DNA of 64,000 bases from Gemmatimonadota bacterium. GTDB taxonomy: Bacteria; Gemmatimonadota; Gemmatimonadetes; Longimicrobiales; Gaopeijiaceae. Made by a program: the position numbers and the translations under genes. The notes under the pieces are model-generated. The model did not search any database, was not told where the DNA came from, and worked only from the letters and a program-made list of their open reading frames with translations. Within the stretch, counting starts at the first letter, position 1. Every line of letters starts with the position of its first letter. Location: NCBI GenBank assembly GCA_022822425.1, contig JAJEBS010000190.1, positions 1 through 64,000 on the forward strand, given 5' to 3'. This document shows, piece after piece, positions 9,047 through 17,676 of the stretch.

Positions 9047-11506
9047 ATGACTCGGAACGGCATGCGCAGCCTGTTCATCCTGACGCTGGCCACGGGCATG
9101 GGCGCGGGTTCCCCGGCCGGAGCCTCGGCCCAGTCCGAACCCGTCGTAATCCGCGCGGGGACCATTCACACCGTCACCAGCGGCACGATACGGGACGGCG
9201 AAATCCTGATTCGCGACGGCGTCATCGAGGCGGTGGGTGCGTCGGTGGACGTGCCCGCCGATGCGCGCGTGTACGAGGCCGAAGTGGTGATTCCGGGGAT
9301 GATCGACGCCCACACGCACGTGGCCCTCGACCGTTCCAGCCGCGCGCGCATCCCGGGACCGGTCACCGCGGAGTGGAAGGCGGTGGAGCATCTGGACCTG
9401 GAGAGCCCCATGCTCCAGGTGGCGCTCTCCGGAGGGGTGACCTCGCTGATCACGCGCTCGGGCAGCGGCGTCATCTCGAGCGGCCAGTCGGTGGCGCTCA
9501 AGATGAAGCGCACGCCGGGGCCGGAGATGATCTTCAAGCCCTACGTGGATCTGAAAATGGCCGTTCGGCCGCTCATCAACCTGCGCCCGGGAGAGACGCC
9601 GCAGACGGTCATGGGATGGTACGCCACCGCCGACGACTACTTCCGGCGCGCGCGGATCTACGTGGAACGGCAGGATGCGCACGCGGCCGGAGGGGGACCG
9701 GCTCCCGAACGGGACGAGCGCCTGGAGGCCTTTGCAGCCGTGATCCGGGGTGAGGTCATGGTGCACGTGCACGCGCACTATCCCAGCGAGGTGATGATGG
9801 TGTTCCGCCTGGCGCGCAAGTACGGCTTCATCGACCGCCTCTCGCTGGCGCACGCGGAAGAGATCTTCCCGATCATCGAGCTGCTCGCCGGGACCAGGAT
9901 CGTGCCCGTCATCGGTCCCATGATGATCGTCCAGTACTACAACGACCCGGAGCCGCTCAACCTGCTGAAGGAGCTGCTGGACGCCGGGGTGTACGCCAGC
10001 ATTCAGACCGACATGTCGAACCAGCACCTCAGGGACTTCCGCGAATACGGGGCGTTCCTGGCGCGCCACGGCCTCACCGACCAGCAGGCGCTGGAGGTGA
10101 TGACCATCAACGGGGCGCGCGCGATGATGCTCGAGGACCGCGTGGGGAGCATCGAGGCGGGCAAGGATGCCGACCTGGTGCTGCTCGACGGCCACTTTCT
10201 GGACCTCGCCGCGGACCGGGTGGAGCGGGTGTTCGTGGATGGCCGGCTGGAATACGAGCGCGGCCGGGTGCTCCAGCCGGAGCGGCCGCGCAGCGTCGGG
10301 CCCTTCACCCCGGTGAACGGCGCGGTCACCGCCGACGACGAGGCCTTCGCCATCACCGGGGCACATGTCTTCACCGTGAGCGGCGGCGCGATCGGGAACG
10401 CGACCCTGGTGGTCGAGGGCGGCCGGTTCGCGCAGGTAGAGGCCGGAGCCGCCCCGCCCGCGGGCATCCCGGTCATGGATGTGGGGGGGCGGGTGGTCAT
10501 GCCGGGCACCGTGATCGCGCGCGCCTTTGCCAACGACTGGATCGGCGACCTCAAGTGGCAGGTGCAGAACGACGAGATCATCGCGCCGGTGGTGCCGGAG
10601 ATGAACGCGCTCTACGCCGCCGATCCATGGTTCCCGTCGTACGGCGTGAACACGACCATCGGGGTGACGGCCATCCATGTCACGCCCGGGACCCGCAACC
10701 TGGTGGGCGGGAACGGGATGGTGGTCAAGACGCCCGGCCTCGACTTCGAGAAGATGGTGCGGCGCGAGCCGGCCAGCATGGTGTTCGCGCTGACCGCCGG
10801 GGCGCTGCGGGAATGGACTGACGAATCGGGGGCGGCGCTGACGCTCGAGAGCGCCTCCGCGATGATCCGGGAGACGCTGGACGCGGCAAGGGCCTACGCG
10901 GAGGCGGGCGGGTCAGGGGAATACGACGCGCGCATGGAGGCGCTGCTGCCGCTGCTCCGGCGGGAGGTGCCCGCGATGATCCACGCCGACCGGGTGGCCG
11001 AGATCGAGGAGGCGATGAGCATCGCCGGGGACTTCGGCCTGCGGCTGGTGGTCACCGGCGGGGTCGAGGCGCACCGGCTGGCGGACCGGCTCGCGGCCGC
11101 CGGCGTCGGCGTCATCCTGGGCAACTCGGGGAGCTACGCGTCCGACATCCGCGGGGGCGGGGAGGGTTGGAGCGTGGAGGGCCCAGCCATCCTGAACCGC
11201 GCGGGCGTGAAGGTGGCGTTCTACGGTCCGGGGGCGTCACGGCGCGCTTCGCCCATCGGTCGCCTTGGAGGCGAGCCCATCCTCAACTCGGCGTGGGCGT
11301 TCCGCAACGGCGTGCCCGAGGTGGACGCGCTGCGGATGGCAACGCTGAACGCCGCCGAACTCCTCGACATCGACGACCGCATCGGCAGCATCGAGGTGGG
11401 CAAGGACGCCGACTTCGTCATCCTGGAGGGGCATCCCTTCGATTACCGGGTGGTGCCGGGCTGGGTGTTCGTGGACGGGAAGCTGGAGGCGGGCGGAGGT
11501 ACTTGA
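9047..11506 (+). CDS. Exported tandem amidohydrolase (two imidazolonepropionase-like domains)
   Basis: 819 residues with a signal peptide ending ASAQS (about 28). Two amidohydrolase-superfamily domains occur in series. Domain 1 (about 30-420) keeps the metal HxH as H89/H91 in IDAHTH, a histidine-rich VHVHAHYPS strand, a later SLAHAEE and the closing GSIEAGKDADLVLLDG. Domain 2 (about 430-819) has its own VGGRVVMPG entry and closing GSIEVGKDADFVILEG. At the position of HxH (485-497), however, it reads MPGTVIARAFAND, so the first metal ligands are lost. Domain 1 is probably the hydrolase and domain 2 structural or regulatory. Start 9047 is supported by GGAGGG at 9035-9040. Substrate may be a peptide or cyclic amide; not determinable. 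Confidence 0.83.
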   Translation: MTRNGMRSLFILTLATGMGAGSPAGASAQSEPVVIRAGTIHTVTSGTIRDGEILIRDGVIEAVGASVDVPADARVYEAEVVIPGMIDAHTHVALDRSSRARIPGPVTAEWKAVEHLDLESPMLQVALSGGVTSLITRSGSGVISSGQSVALKMKRTPGPEMIFKPYVDLKMAVRPLINLRPGETPQTVMGWYATADDYFRRARIYVERQDAHAAGGGPAPERDERLEAFAAVIRGEVMVHVHAHYPSEVMMVFRLARKYGFIDRLSLAHAEEIFPIIELLAGTRIVPVIGPMMIVQYYNDPEPLNLLKELLDAGVYASIQTDMSNQHLRDFREYGAFLARHGLTDQQALEVMTINGARAMMLEDRVGSIEAGKDADLVLLDGHFLDLAADRVERVFVDGRLEYERGRVLQPERPRSVGPFTPVNGAVTADDEAFAITGAHVFTVSGGAIGNATLVVEGGRFAQVEAGAAPPAGIPVMDVGGRVVMPGTVIARAFANDWIGDLKWQVQNDEIIAPVVPEMNALYAADPWFPSYGVNTTIGVTAIHVTPGTRNLVGGNGMVVKTPGLDFEKMVRREPASMVFALTAGALREWTDESGAALTLESASAMIRETLDAARAYAEAGGSGEYDARMEALLPLLRREVPAMIHADRVAEIEEAMSIAGDFGLRLVVTGGVEAHRLADRLAAAGVGVILGNSGSYASDIRGGGEGWSVEGPAILNRAGVKVAFYGPGASRRASPIGRLGGEPILNSAWAFRNGVPEVDALRMATLNAAELLDIDDRIGSIEVGKDADFVILEGHPFDYRVVPGWVFVDGKLEAGGGT

Positions 11507-11815
11507 CCACTACCGAGCCACGAAGACGTTTCAGCTGAAACGCGCGAAACCCCGTTTCCGCGAGAAGCTGGCGACAGCCCGCCCGCGCAAGTTCACGGAC
11601 GAGGAGCTCCGGGAGTTCGCGGCCAGGTGCGACGCCCGTCACCCGCCCCATGCCGTGGGGGCACAGGTGGCACCGGTGCTCGACCGAGCCTACTTGTCGC
11701 CCCATCCGCCGTTGCCTACCGTGCCTGTTCCGGCACCGTTCGCCAGCGGAGTTCGTTTGTCCCCGTGGGACCGCCGCCTACCCATCACCCACCGCACTCA
11801 ACGGAGACCCGACCG
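11507..11815. other. Intergenic stretch without a supported gene
   Basis: 309 bp between the tandem amidohydrolase and the NHL protein. One forward frame is open throughout and its first part has a protein-like, lysine/arginine-rich composition (about 11505-11640), but it has no usable start codon next to a ribosome site. It may be a decayed gene end or chance. A likely ribosome site (GGAGACC) lies at 11803-11809 before the next gene. No clear promoter, repeat or RNA is visible. Confidence 0.5.
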
Positions 11816-12853
11816 ATGACTGGATGGACCCGCGCCACAATCGCTACTGGAATCTTCGCCGTCGCGGCGCTCGCCGTCGCGGTTTCGTCACTTCAGGCCC
11901 AGTCGGTGACGACCAACCCCTTCCGGCCCGTCTACGGGTGGGGTGAGCTCCCCGACGGAAGGGAGTGGGGCTCGACGAGCGCGGTGGAGATCGCCCTGGA
12001 CGGAAACATCTGGGTCGCGGAGCGATGCGGCGCGAACACCTGCGTCGGCTCGGATGTGGACCCCATCCTCCTCTTCGACAAGGAGGGGAACCTGCTGAGG
12101 AGCTTCGGCGGCGGCATGATCGCGTGGCCGCACGGAATCGACGTGGACCATGAGGGCAACGTCTGGGTGACCGACGCGTGGCGGCCCGGCGCCACCACGA
12201 CCGGGCACACGGTGCTCAAGTTCTCCCCCGAGGGCGAGTTGCTCATGACGCTGGGTACGCCCGGAGAAGCCGGCGACCCGCCCACCCACTTCACCCAGCC
12301 GTCGGACGTGGTGGTGGCCCCCAACGGACAGATCTACGTTGCCGACGCGCACGACCGCACCCGCGGGCGGATCGTCCGCTTCGCAGCCGACGGCACCTAC
12401 ATGGAGACATGGGGCGAACTCGGCTACGGGCCGAAGCAGTTCCGCGACCCGCACGCGCTGGCGATGGACTCGCAGGGCCGCATTTTCGTGGGCGACCGCT
12501 ACAACAACCGCATCCAGCTCTTCGACCAGGAAGGCGAGTTTCTCGCCATCTGGACGCAGTTCGGCCGTCCCAGCGGGATCTACATCGATGCCGAAGACAA
12601 CATCTACGTGGCGGACTCCGAGTCGAGCCCGGCGCCCAACCAGTTCACCGGCCAGCGCAACGCGGGGTGGGAGAAGGGCATCCGCATCGGCGACGCGGAC
12701 CAGGGATGGGTGCACTACTTCCTCCCCGACGACATCTCCAACGTGAGGGGGTTCAGCGGACCTGAGGGAGTCGCCGTGGACGACGAGGGGAACGTGTACG
12801 GCGCGGAGGTGAGCCAGCGCCGCATCACCAAGTGGATTCGGTTCAGGCCGTAG
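11816..12853 (+). CDS. Exported NHL-repeat beta-propeller protein
   Basis: 345 residues with a signal peptide of about 30 residues ending LQAQS. The rest is a six-bladed NHL-type propeller with recurring units such as GIDVDHEGNVWVTD, DVVVAPNGQIYVADA, ALAMDSQGRIFVGDRYNNRIQLFD and GVAVDDEGNVYGAE. Related proteins include peptidyl-alpha-hydroxyglycine amidating lyase, streptogramin lyase and non-enzymatic binding propellers. A calcium/zinc catalytic set cannot be assigned by eye, so only a periplasmic binding or lyase role is suggested. It is followed by a strong terminator. Confidence 0.82.
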   Translation: MTGWTRATIATGIFAVAALAVAVSSLQAQSVTTNPFRPVYGWGELPDGREWGSTSAVEIALDGNIWVAERCGANTCVGSDVDPILLFDKEGNLLRSFGGGMIAWPHGIDVDHEGNVWVTDAWRPGATTTGHTVLKFSPEGELLMTLGTPGEAGDPPTHFTQPSDVVVAPNGQIYVADAHDRTRGRIVRFAADGTYMETWGELGYGPKQFRDPHALAMDSQGRIFVGDRYNNRIQLFDQEGEFLAIWTQFGRPSGIYIDAEDNIYVADSESSPAPNQFTGQRNAGWEKGIRIGDADQGWVHYFLPDDISNVRGFSGPEGVAVDDEGNVYGAEVSQRRITKWIRFRP

Positions 12854-12872
12854 CGGCCGGCCGCCGACGCAA

Positions 12873-12913
12873 GAGAGCCCCGATCCCGCGTTTGCCGGCG
12901 GGACGGGGCTCTC
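12873..12913. terminator. Bidirectional hairpin terminator
   Basis: A long stem pairs GAGAGCCCCGATCCCGC (12873-12889) with GCGGGACGGGGCTCTC (12898-12913); one bulged A and an 8-base loop. It sits between two convergent genes ending at 12853 (+) and 12936 (-), so it can serve both. There is no long T run, as is common in GC-rich genomes. Confidence 0.8.
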
Positions 12914-12935
12914 GCTTGTCCGTGCGCGTCCGCCT

Positions 12936-13925
12936 TCAGGCGCTCCGTACCGCCCGCGCCACCAGGTTCTTCACCAGCGGGATCTTGAAGTGGTTGTAGT
13001 TGAGGGGCCTGGCGCCCTGCGTGGCCAGTTCGCCCGCCTCCGCGGCGGTGCTCTCGTTGGGCACCCGGCCCAGAACGAGCTGCTCGACGTCCGTGAGGCG
13101 ACGAGGGATACACTGCACCGCGCCGAGCACGATGCGTGAGTCCTCGATGCGCCCGTCGGCCACCCGGAACGCCGCCGCCACGTTGACCAGGGGGAAGTCC
13201 CAGGTCTTGCGGTCCGCGACCTTCTCGAAATGGAATCGGGCGCCCGCCCACCGGGCCGGGATGCGGACGGCGGTGAGCAGATCGCCGGGATCGAGCACGG
13301 TCATGCGGGTGATGTCCACGCCCGGTCCCATGAAGAACTCTCCCGCAGGGATCACCCGCTCGCCGCGGGCGTTGCGCACCACCATCTCCGCGTCCAGCGC
13401 CACCAGCGCCGGGGCCGCATCCGACGGGGTCACCGCCACGCAGCGGTCCGCGTCGAAAAGTGCGTGCTCGCGGTTCATCGCATCCGGTGCGCCCGCGTAG
13501 CAGACGTTGCCCCCCGCGCGGTAGCAGGGCATGCCGTAGCGGTAGTACCAGCAGCGGGTGTCCTGGCAGAGGTTGCCGCCGAGCGTCCCGCCGTTCCGGA
13601 TCTGCGGGCTCGCCACTACGCTCACCGCCTCCGCGAGCAGGCCGTAGCGCTCGCGCACCAGCGGGTCGTTCTCGACGTCGGTCAGGGTGGTTGTGGCGCC
13701 GATCTCGATGCCGTCGCCGGCCTCGCGCACGCCCTTCAGCTCGTCGAGTCCCTCCAGGTCGACCACCACGGAGGGCTGCTTGCCCCGGTTCTTGAACCAG
13801 TCGAAGCTGTCGTAGCCGCCTGCGAGCGCCCAGGCGTCGCGGCCGTGCTCCCGCAGCAGATCCAGCGCCGATTCCACGTCGGTCGGCTGAACCAGATCGA
13901 AGTGGGGCATCATGTCCTTCATCAT
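12936..13925 (-). CDS. Molybdenum hydroxylase FAD subunit with predicted [4Fe-4S] insert (PaoB/YagS-like)
   Basis: 329-residue FAD subunit of a xanthine dehydrogenase-family enzyme, passing electrons from Fe-S clusters to FAD. The N-terminal FAD-binding fold shows the GGYDSF loop near residue 37 and RNGGTLGGN (110-118). A cysteine-rich insert follows, with C125, C134, C142 and C162 spaced as in PaoB/YagS and 4-hydroxybenzoyl-CoA reductase beta subunits, which carry an extra [4Fe-4S] cluster; C120 is a further cysteine. The CO-dehydrogenase flavoprotein C-terminal domain spans about 215-325. The start ATG at 13925 is followed by three more in-frame ATGs, so it could begin up to 15 bp later. 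It is the distal gene of the set starting at 17414. Confidence 0.87.
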   Translation of the reverse strand: MMKDMMPHFDLVQPTDVESALDLLREHGRDAWALAGGYDSFDWFKNRGKQPSVVVDLEGLDELKGVREAGDGIEIGATTTLTDVENDPLVRERYGLLAEAVSVVASPQIRNGGTLGGNLCQDTRCWYYRYGMPCYRAGGNVCYAGAPDAMNREHALFDADRCVAVTPSDAAPALVALDAEMVVRNARGERVIPAGEFFMGPGVDITRMTVLDPGDLLTAVRIPARWAGARFHFEKVADRKTWDFPLVNVAAAFRVADGRIEDSRIVLGAVQCIPRRLTDVEQLVLGRVPNESTAAEAGELATQGARPLNYNHFKIPLVKNLVARAVRSA

Positions 13926-14106
13926 GGGGATCCCCCCAGCCAGATGGTCTCGCTACAGACTGCGATGCCAGCGCAGCATCCCTGTCCCTCCACTTGGACT
14001 AATCTTGCCGGTTCAGCCCGGCGGCGCAAAAGCGCCAGCGGACCCGGAGCGAAGCGTGCATGTGCCCTTCGCGAGCAGCGGGTTGGCCGCGCGGAGCCCC
14101 GACGGT

Positions 14107-14286
14107 TCAGTCCCTGCTCGGGAACAGGGGCTTGACGATTCCCCGCAGGATGCAGACCAGTCCGATCCCGCCGATGGCCAGGGCCACGTCGGGCGGCATC
14201 CAGTCCCAGAACCCGTCGAGCAGGCCGCCGGAGGAAGCGACGGCCCCGACGATGAACACCGGCCACCAGGACTTCCAGATCTTCAT
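14107..14286 (-). CDS. Small two-helix membrane protein of unknown function
   Basis: A 59-residue protein with two hydrophobic segments (about 8-24 and 34-50) separated by a DGFWDWMPPD loop, and a basic C-terminal end. GGGGGAG lies about 5 bp upstream of its ATG, which supports translation. It sits 34 bp downstream of the molybdenum subunit and 181 bp upstream of the FAD subunit, in the same direction, so it is probably co-transcribed with the enzyme. It might tether or stabilise the exported complex; that is inference from position alone. Confidence 0.6.
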   Translation of the reverse strand: MKIWKSWWPVFIVGAVASSGGLLDGFWDWMPPDVALAIGGIGLVCILRGIVKPLFPSRD

Positions 14287-14320
14287 CGTCGCTCCCCCGG
14301 TCCTGTTTCCCCGCTCTCGA

Positions 14321-16720
14321 TCACTGAGTGTTGACCTGCAGCGGCCGGTGCGACGGGGGCTGCTGGGCCACCGCATTCACGATCATGTCCGGGACGACCG
14401 GAATGCGGTTGAAGTAGTGCCCTCCGAGCGCATCCGAAATCGCGCACAGCAGAGCCGCCCCCGAGCATCCCATGAGAGGTTCGCCCACCCCCTTCGCGCC
14501 CACCGGGTTCTGCGGGTCGGTGATGTCGGTGGCGTCCCAGTCCATCTGTGAGGGCACGTCCAGGTAGGACGGCGGTTTGGCCTGGTGGAAGCCGATGTTG
14601 CCCGCCACCCCGTAGCGCGTGTCGTAGACGTGGCGCTCGAGACAGGCCATGCCGAATCCCATCACCGCGCCGCCGGCGACCTGGGCCGCCAGCCCCATGG
14701 GGTGCACCACGGTGCCGCAGTCGGCCACCCCCAGGTAGTCGATGATCTCGTACATGCCGGTCTCGAGATCCAGTTCGATCTCGATGAAGCCGGCGGCGAG
14801 CGCGGGCACGACATCGTTTCGAGGCAGGTTGTCGCGGGCGACTCCGATCAGGCCGCTGCCCGCCAGGTGCTGGACGGAGCGCCTCGTGATGTCGTCGATG
14901 TCGTCCGGCACCTCCTCACCGCTGTAGCGCCCGCCCAGCTCGATGGCCCGTGCCGCGGCGCGGGCGTGGCTGATGCGGCGCGAGGGGTTCGCGCGAGCGA
15001 ACGTCACTTCCTCCCCGATGTCGTAGTCGTCCGGCGAGCCGCCGAGCTCCATGGCCGCGATCGCCTTCAGCTTCTCCACCGCGTCCCTGCCCGCAGCCCA
15101 GCCGGCGCGGGTCATGGTGAAGGTCGTGTTGCTGCCCACCTGTGCGCTGCTGGATGCGAGGTTGCGCGAGGTGTCGCCGCGCACGAGTTCGACGTTCTCC
15201 CACTCGTACCCGAGCATCTCGGCTGCGACGCGGGAGGTGGCGGCGTACGAATAGGTGCCGAGGTTGCCGACCCCGGTGTGGATGTGCAGCCTGCCGTCCG
15301 GCGCAATGCGGAGCAGCCCGTCCCGGCCGCTCTGCCCTGCCCCGTGATAGGCCTGGCCGATCCCGACCCCGGTCACGCGCGACCCCTGGCGCTGGCCGCT
15401 CCGGGCACGCCGTTCCTCCCATCCGAAGCGCTCTGCGCCCTGGGCGAGCGCCTCACCCAGATGAGCGCTGGTGACGGGCACCTGGTCTCCGCCGTAGAGC
15501 GAGTTCGAGTCCGGCGCGTTGATGCCGCGGATGGCCAGCTGGTCGATGCCCAGCTCGGCGGCGGCCTTGTCGAGCAGCGGCTCCACCGCGCAGGCGATCT
15601 GATTCTGGCCCGGACCCCGCTGCGCGCCCCGCGCGGGCGTGTTGGTGAGGACCGGAATGCCGCGGAAGCGCATCGCCGGCGGCGTGTAGACGATGGTCAC
15701 GGCGCCGGCGGCGCTGTTGAAGTCCCCGAAACCGCTGTTGGGCCCGTTCTCCTGCACGATGAAGAGGTCGATCGCACTGATCCGCCCGTCGCGCCGGAAA
15801 CCCATGCGGATGCGTCCCTGGAAGCCGGCCCGCGCGGAGCCGATGGCGTACTCCTCGGCGCGGCTGATGCGCATCATCACCGGCCGGCCCGTCTTCCGCG
15901 ACATGTGCGCCGGGACGGACATGATCGGGTAGGCGCTCCCCTTGGACCCGAATCCGCCCCCGCAGTACTCGCCCACGAAGACCAGGTCCTCGGGCGGGAT
16001 GCCGATGTAGCGCGCCTGCCCGTTCAGCGTCGCGCTCTGGCTCTGGCTCGAGCCGAAGACGTGACACTTGCCGTTCTGCCAGTAGGCCATCGCCGTGCGT
16101 GGCTCCATCGAGTGATGGGAGGTGCCTGCGGTGACGAAGGTCTCGTCGAGCACCAGTGCCGCGTCGCGGAAGCCGGCTTCGACATCCCCGTACGACCACT
16201 CGGTGGTGACCTCGCCCATGGGCAGCTCTCCGCCCGAGGCTGCGGCGAAGTCGGCCTCCGTCCATTTCACTTCGGTGATCGGCTGGCCGCGCTGGGTGAC
16301 GTTGCCCTCGAGGCGGGCGTTGGGGCCGCCGGGGCGCAGGCTCTCCAGCGGGTCCACCACGAAGGGCAGCGGCTCGAGGTCGAGTCCGACCTTCGCGATG
16401 GCGTTCTGGACGGTGGTCTCGTCGACCGCTGCCAGCGCCGCGATCGGCTCGCCCACGAAGTGCGGGGTGTTGGTGAGGATGGGGTTGCCCGGCGCCTCGA
16501 TCTCCGGCACTTCGTCCGCCGTCAGGATGGCGACCACGCCCTCCATCGCGAGCGCCTCCGACGCGTCGATGGCGCGCACCCGCGCGTGCGGCATCGGGCT
16601 TGTGATGAGCCGGCAGAAGAGCATTCCGTCGGCGCGGAAATCCTCAGCGTAGCGGGCTCTGCCGGTAACCTTGCTGATGACGTCCGGGGGCGCGAAGTCC
16701 CTCCCGATCAACTCAGCCAT
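14321..16720 (-). CDS. Molybdenum hydroxylase large (Moco-binding) subunit, xanthine dehydrogenase family
   Basis: 799-residue catalytic subunit expected to bind molybdopterin cytosine dinucleotide and hydroxylate aldehydes or N-heterocycles. The N-terminal a/b hammerhead domain (about 15-130) begins DVISKVTGRARYAEDF and includes HFVGEPIAALAA. The Moco domain follows, with FGSKG near residue 255, GAQRGPGQNQIACAVE, and the C-terminal AKGVGEPLMG containing the conserved glutamate base. The size fits PaoC/CoxL/HcrA relatives rather than the fused eukaryotic-type XDH. The start overlaps the 2Fe-2S gene by 8 bp. It has no signal and probably travels with the Tat-exported small subunit. The substrate is unknown. 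Confidence 0.9.
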   Translation of the reverse strand: MAELIGRDFAPPDVISKVTGRARYAEDFRADGMLFCRLITSPMPHARVRAIDASEALAMEGVVAILTADEVPEIEAPGNPILTNTPHFVGEPIAALAAVDETTVQNAIAKVGLDLEPLPFVVDPLESLRPGGPNARLEGNVTQRGQPITEVKWTEADFAAASGGELPMGEVTTEWSYGDVEAGFRDAALVLDETFVTAGTSHHSMEPRTAMAYWQNGKCHVFGSSQSQSATLNGQARYIGIPPEDLVFVGEYCGGGFGSKGSAYPIMSVPAHMSRKTGRPVMMRISRAEEYAIGSARAGFQGRIRMGFRRDGRISAIDLFIVQENGPNSGFGDFNSAAGAVTIVYTPPAMRFRGIPVLTNTPARGAQRGPGQNQIACAVEPLLDKAAAELGIDQLAIRGINAPDSNSLYGGDQVPVTSAHLGEALAQGAERFGWEERRARSGQRQGSRVTGVGIGQAYHGAGQSGRDGLLRIAPDGRLHIHTGVGNLGTYSYAATSRVAAEMLGYEWENVELVRGDTSRNLASSSAQVGSNTTFTMTRAGWAAGRDAVEKLKAIAAMELGGSPDDYDIGEEVTFARANPSRRISHARAAARAIELGGRYSGEEVPDDIDDITRRSVQHLAGSGLIGVARDNLPRNDVVPALAAGFIEIELDLETGMYEIIDYLGVADCGTVVHPMGLAAQVAGGAVMGFGMACLERHVYDTRYGVAGNIGFHQAKPPSYLDVPSQMDWDATDITDPQNPVGAKGVGEPLMGCSGAALLCAISDALGGHYFNRIPVVPDMIVNAVAQQPPSHRPLQVNTQ

Positions 16721-17414
16721 TGGACACCTCCTCCGCGACAGCCTGCCCGTTTGCGGCGGCGCGCATGACCCCGTTCAGGTAGTGGTCGTAGGCCCCGCAC
16801 CTGCAGAGATTGCCCGACATCGCCCGGCGCGCCTCCTCGCGCGTCGGACTGGGGTTGGCACGCAGCAGGGCGGCGGCGGCCATCACCTGGCCCGGCGTGC
16901 AGAAGCCGCACTGGGGCCCCAGCTCGTCGATGAAGGCCTGCTGCACCGGGTGGAGCGTCCCGTCCGGGCTCTCGAGGCCCTCTACCGTGACGACCTCGCG
17001 CTCGCGCACCCGCTGCGTGAGCGTCGAGCAGGAGTAGTGGGAGACGCCGTCGATCATGACGGTGCAGGCGCCGCACTCCGCCCGATCGCAACCCAGCTTG
17101 GTGCCGGTGAGCCCCAGCTTGTAGCGGAGCGTCATGGCCAGCGTCTCCTGCGGCAGCACGTCGACCCGCCGAGTCTGCCCGTTCACGTTGATGGAGACCA
17201 GCCGCGGGACGCTGGCGCGGGCGGACGTCGCCGCCGGACCCGCGAAGTACGCGAACGCGGACACCGAGGCGCCGGTCGCGATGACCCCCTTGATGAACTG
17301 GCGGCGAGAGACGTTGCCGCGCCCGGGGAGCTGCGCCAGCAGCCCCTCCCAGGGGGCATCTCCGGCCGGTGGCGCGCCGGAGTCGGGAACGGTGGGGGGC
17401 GACCGCTCGAACAT
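16713..17414 (-). CDS. Tat-exported [2Fe-2S] subunit of molybdenum hydroxylase
   Basis: 233 residues. A leader (about 1-70) contains the twin-arginine motif SRRQFIKG followed by a hydrophobic stretch, marking Tat export. The mature part holds a plant-ferredoxin-like cluster motif (CDRAECGACTVMIDG, then SC) and a second helical cluster domain (CGFCTPGQ and CRC), the standard pair of [2Fe-2S] sites. A Tat-bearing small subunit is the hallmark of PaoA-type periplasmic aldehyde oxidoreductases. It is the first gene of the reverse-strand set; the promoter should lie in the 148 bp to 17563. No XdhC/PaoD chaperone gene is nearby. Confidence 0.9.
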   Translation of the reverse strand: MFERSPPTVPDSGAPPAGDAPWEGLLAQLPGRGNVSRRQFIKGVIATGASVSAFAYFAGPAATSARASVPRLVSINVNGQTRRVDVLPQETLAMTLRYKLGLTGTKLGCDRAECGACTVMIDGVSHYSCSTLTQRVREREVVTVEGLESPDGTLHPVQQAFIDELGPQCGFCTPGQVMAAAALLRANPSPTREEARRAMSGNLCRCGAYDHYLNGVMRAAANGQAVAEEVSNG

Positions 17415-17562
17415 GTGTCCTCCCTCGTGCTGCGGTCCATGGTGCCGACGCGTTGATCGTACGCTGGCGCGGCGCTCGGGACAACGGCTATCTCTTCGCG
17501 GAGTCGCGCCGATTCGCGGGGACCGTCCCCGTCTACTTTCCACAGCTGGAGGCCCCACGCCG

Positions 17563-17676
17563 ATGAGCAGGATCGCGGAAGCCATCGAGATCTTCGAAGC
17601 CGCGGGGCGGCCCCTGTTGATGGTGCTGGACGGCATCTCCCGGGAGGATCTGGACTGGAGCCCGACGGGTCCATGA
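17563..17676 (+). pseudogene. Truncated DinB-like N-terminal fragment (37 codons)
   Basis: A short open frame of 37 codons reads like the first helix and first loop of a DinB-family protein (...LLMVLDGISREDLDWSPTGP; compare the common LDGLSEEDLxWRP pattern). It then stops at TGA, which overlaps the ATG of the symporter (ATGA). No DinB remainder follows in any frame. It is either a deletion scar or a tiny leader peptide now coupled to the transporter. The DinB resemblance is a judgement from a short segment. Confidence 0.4.

Noticed and set aside
11505..11640. Small basic protein after the tandem amidohydrolase
   Set aside because: The frame is open but has no start codon with a ribosome site, and no recognisable family.
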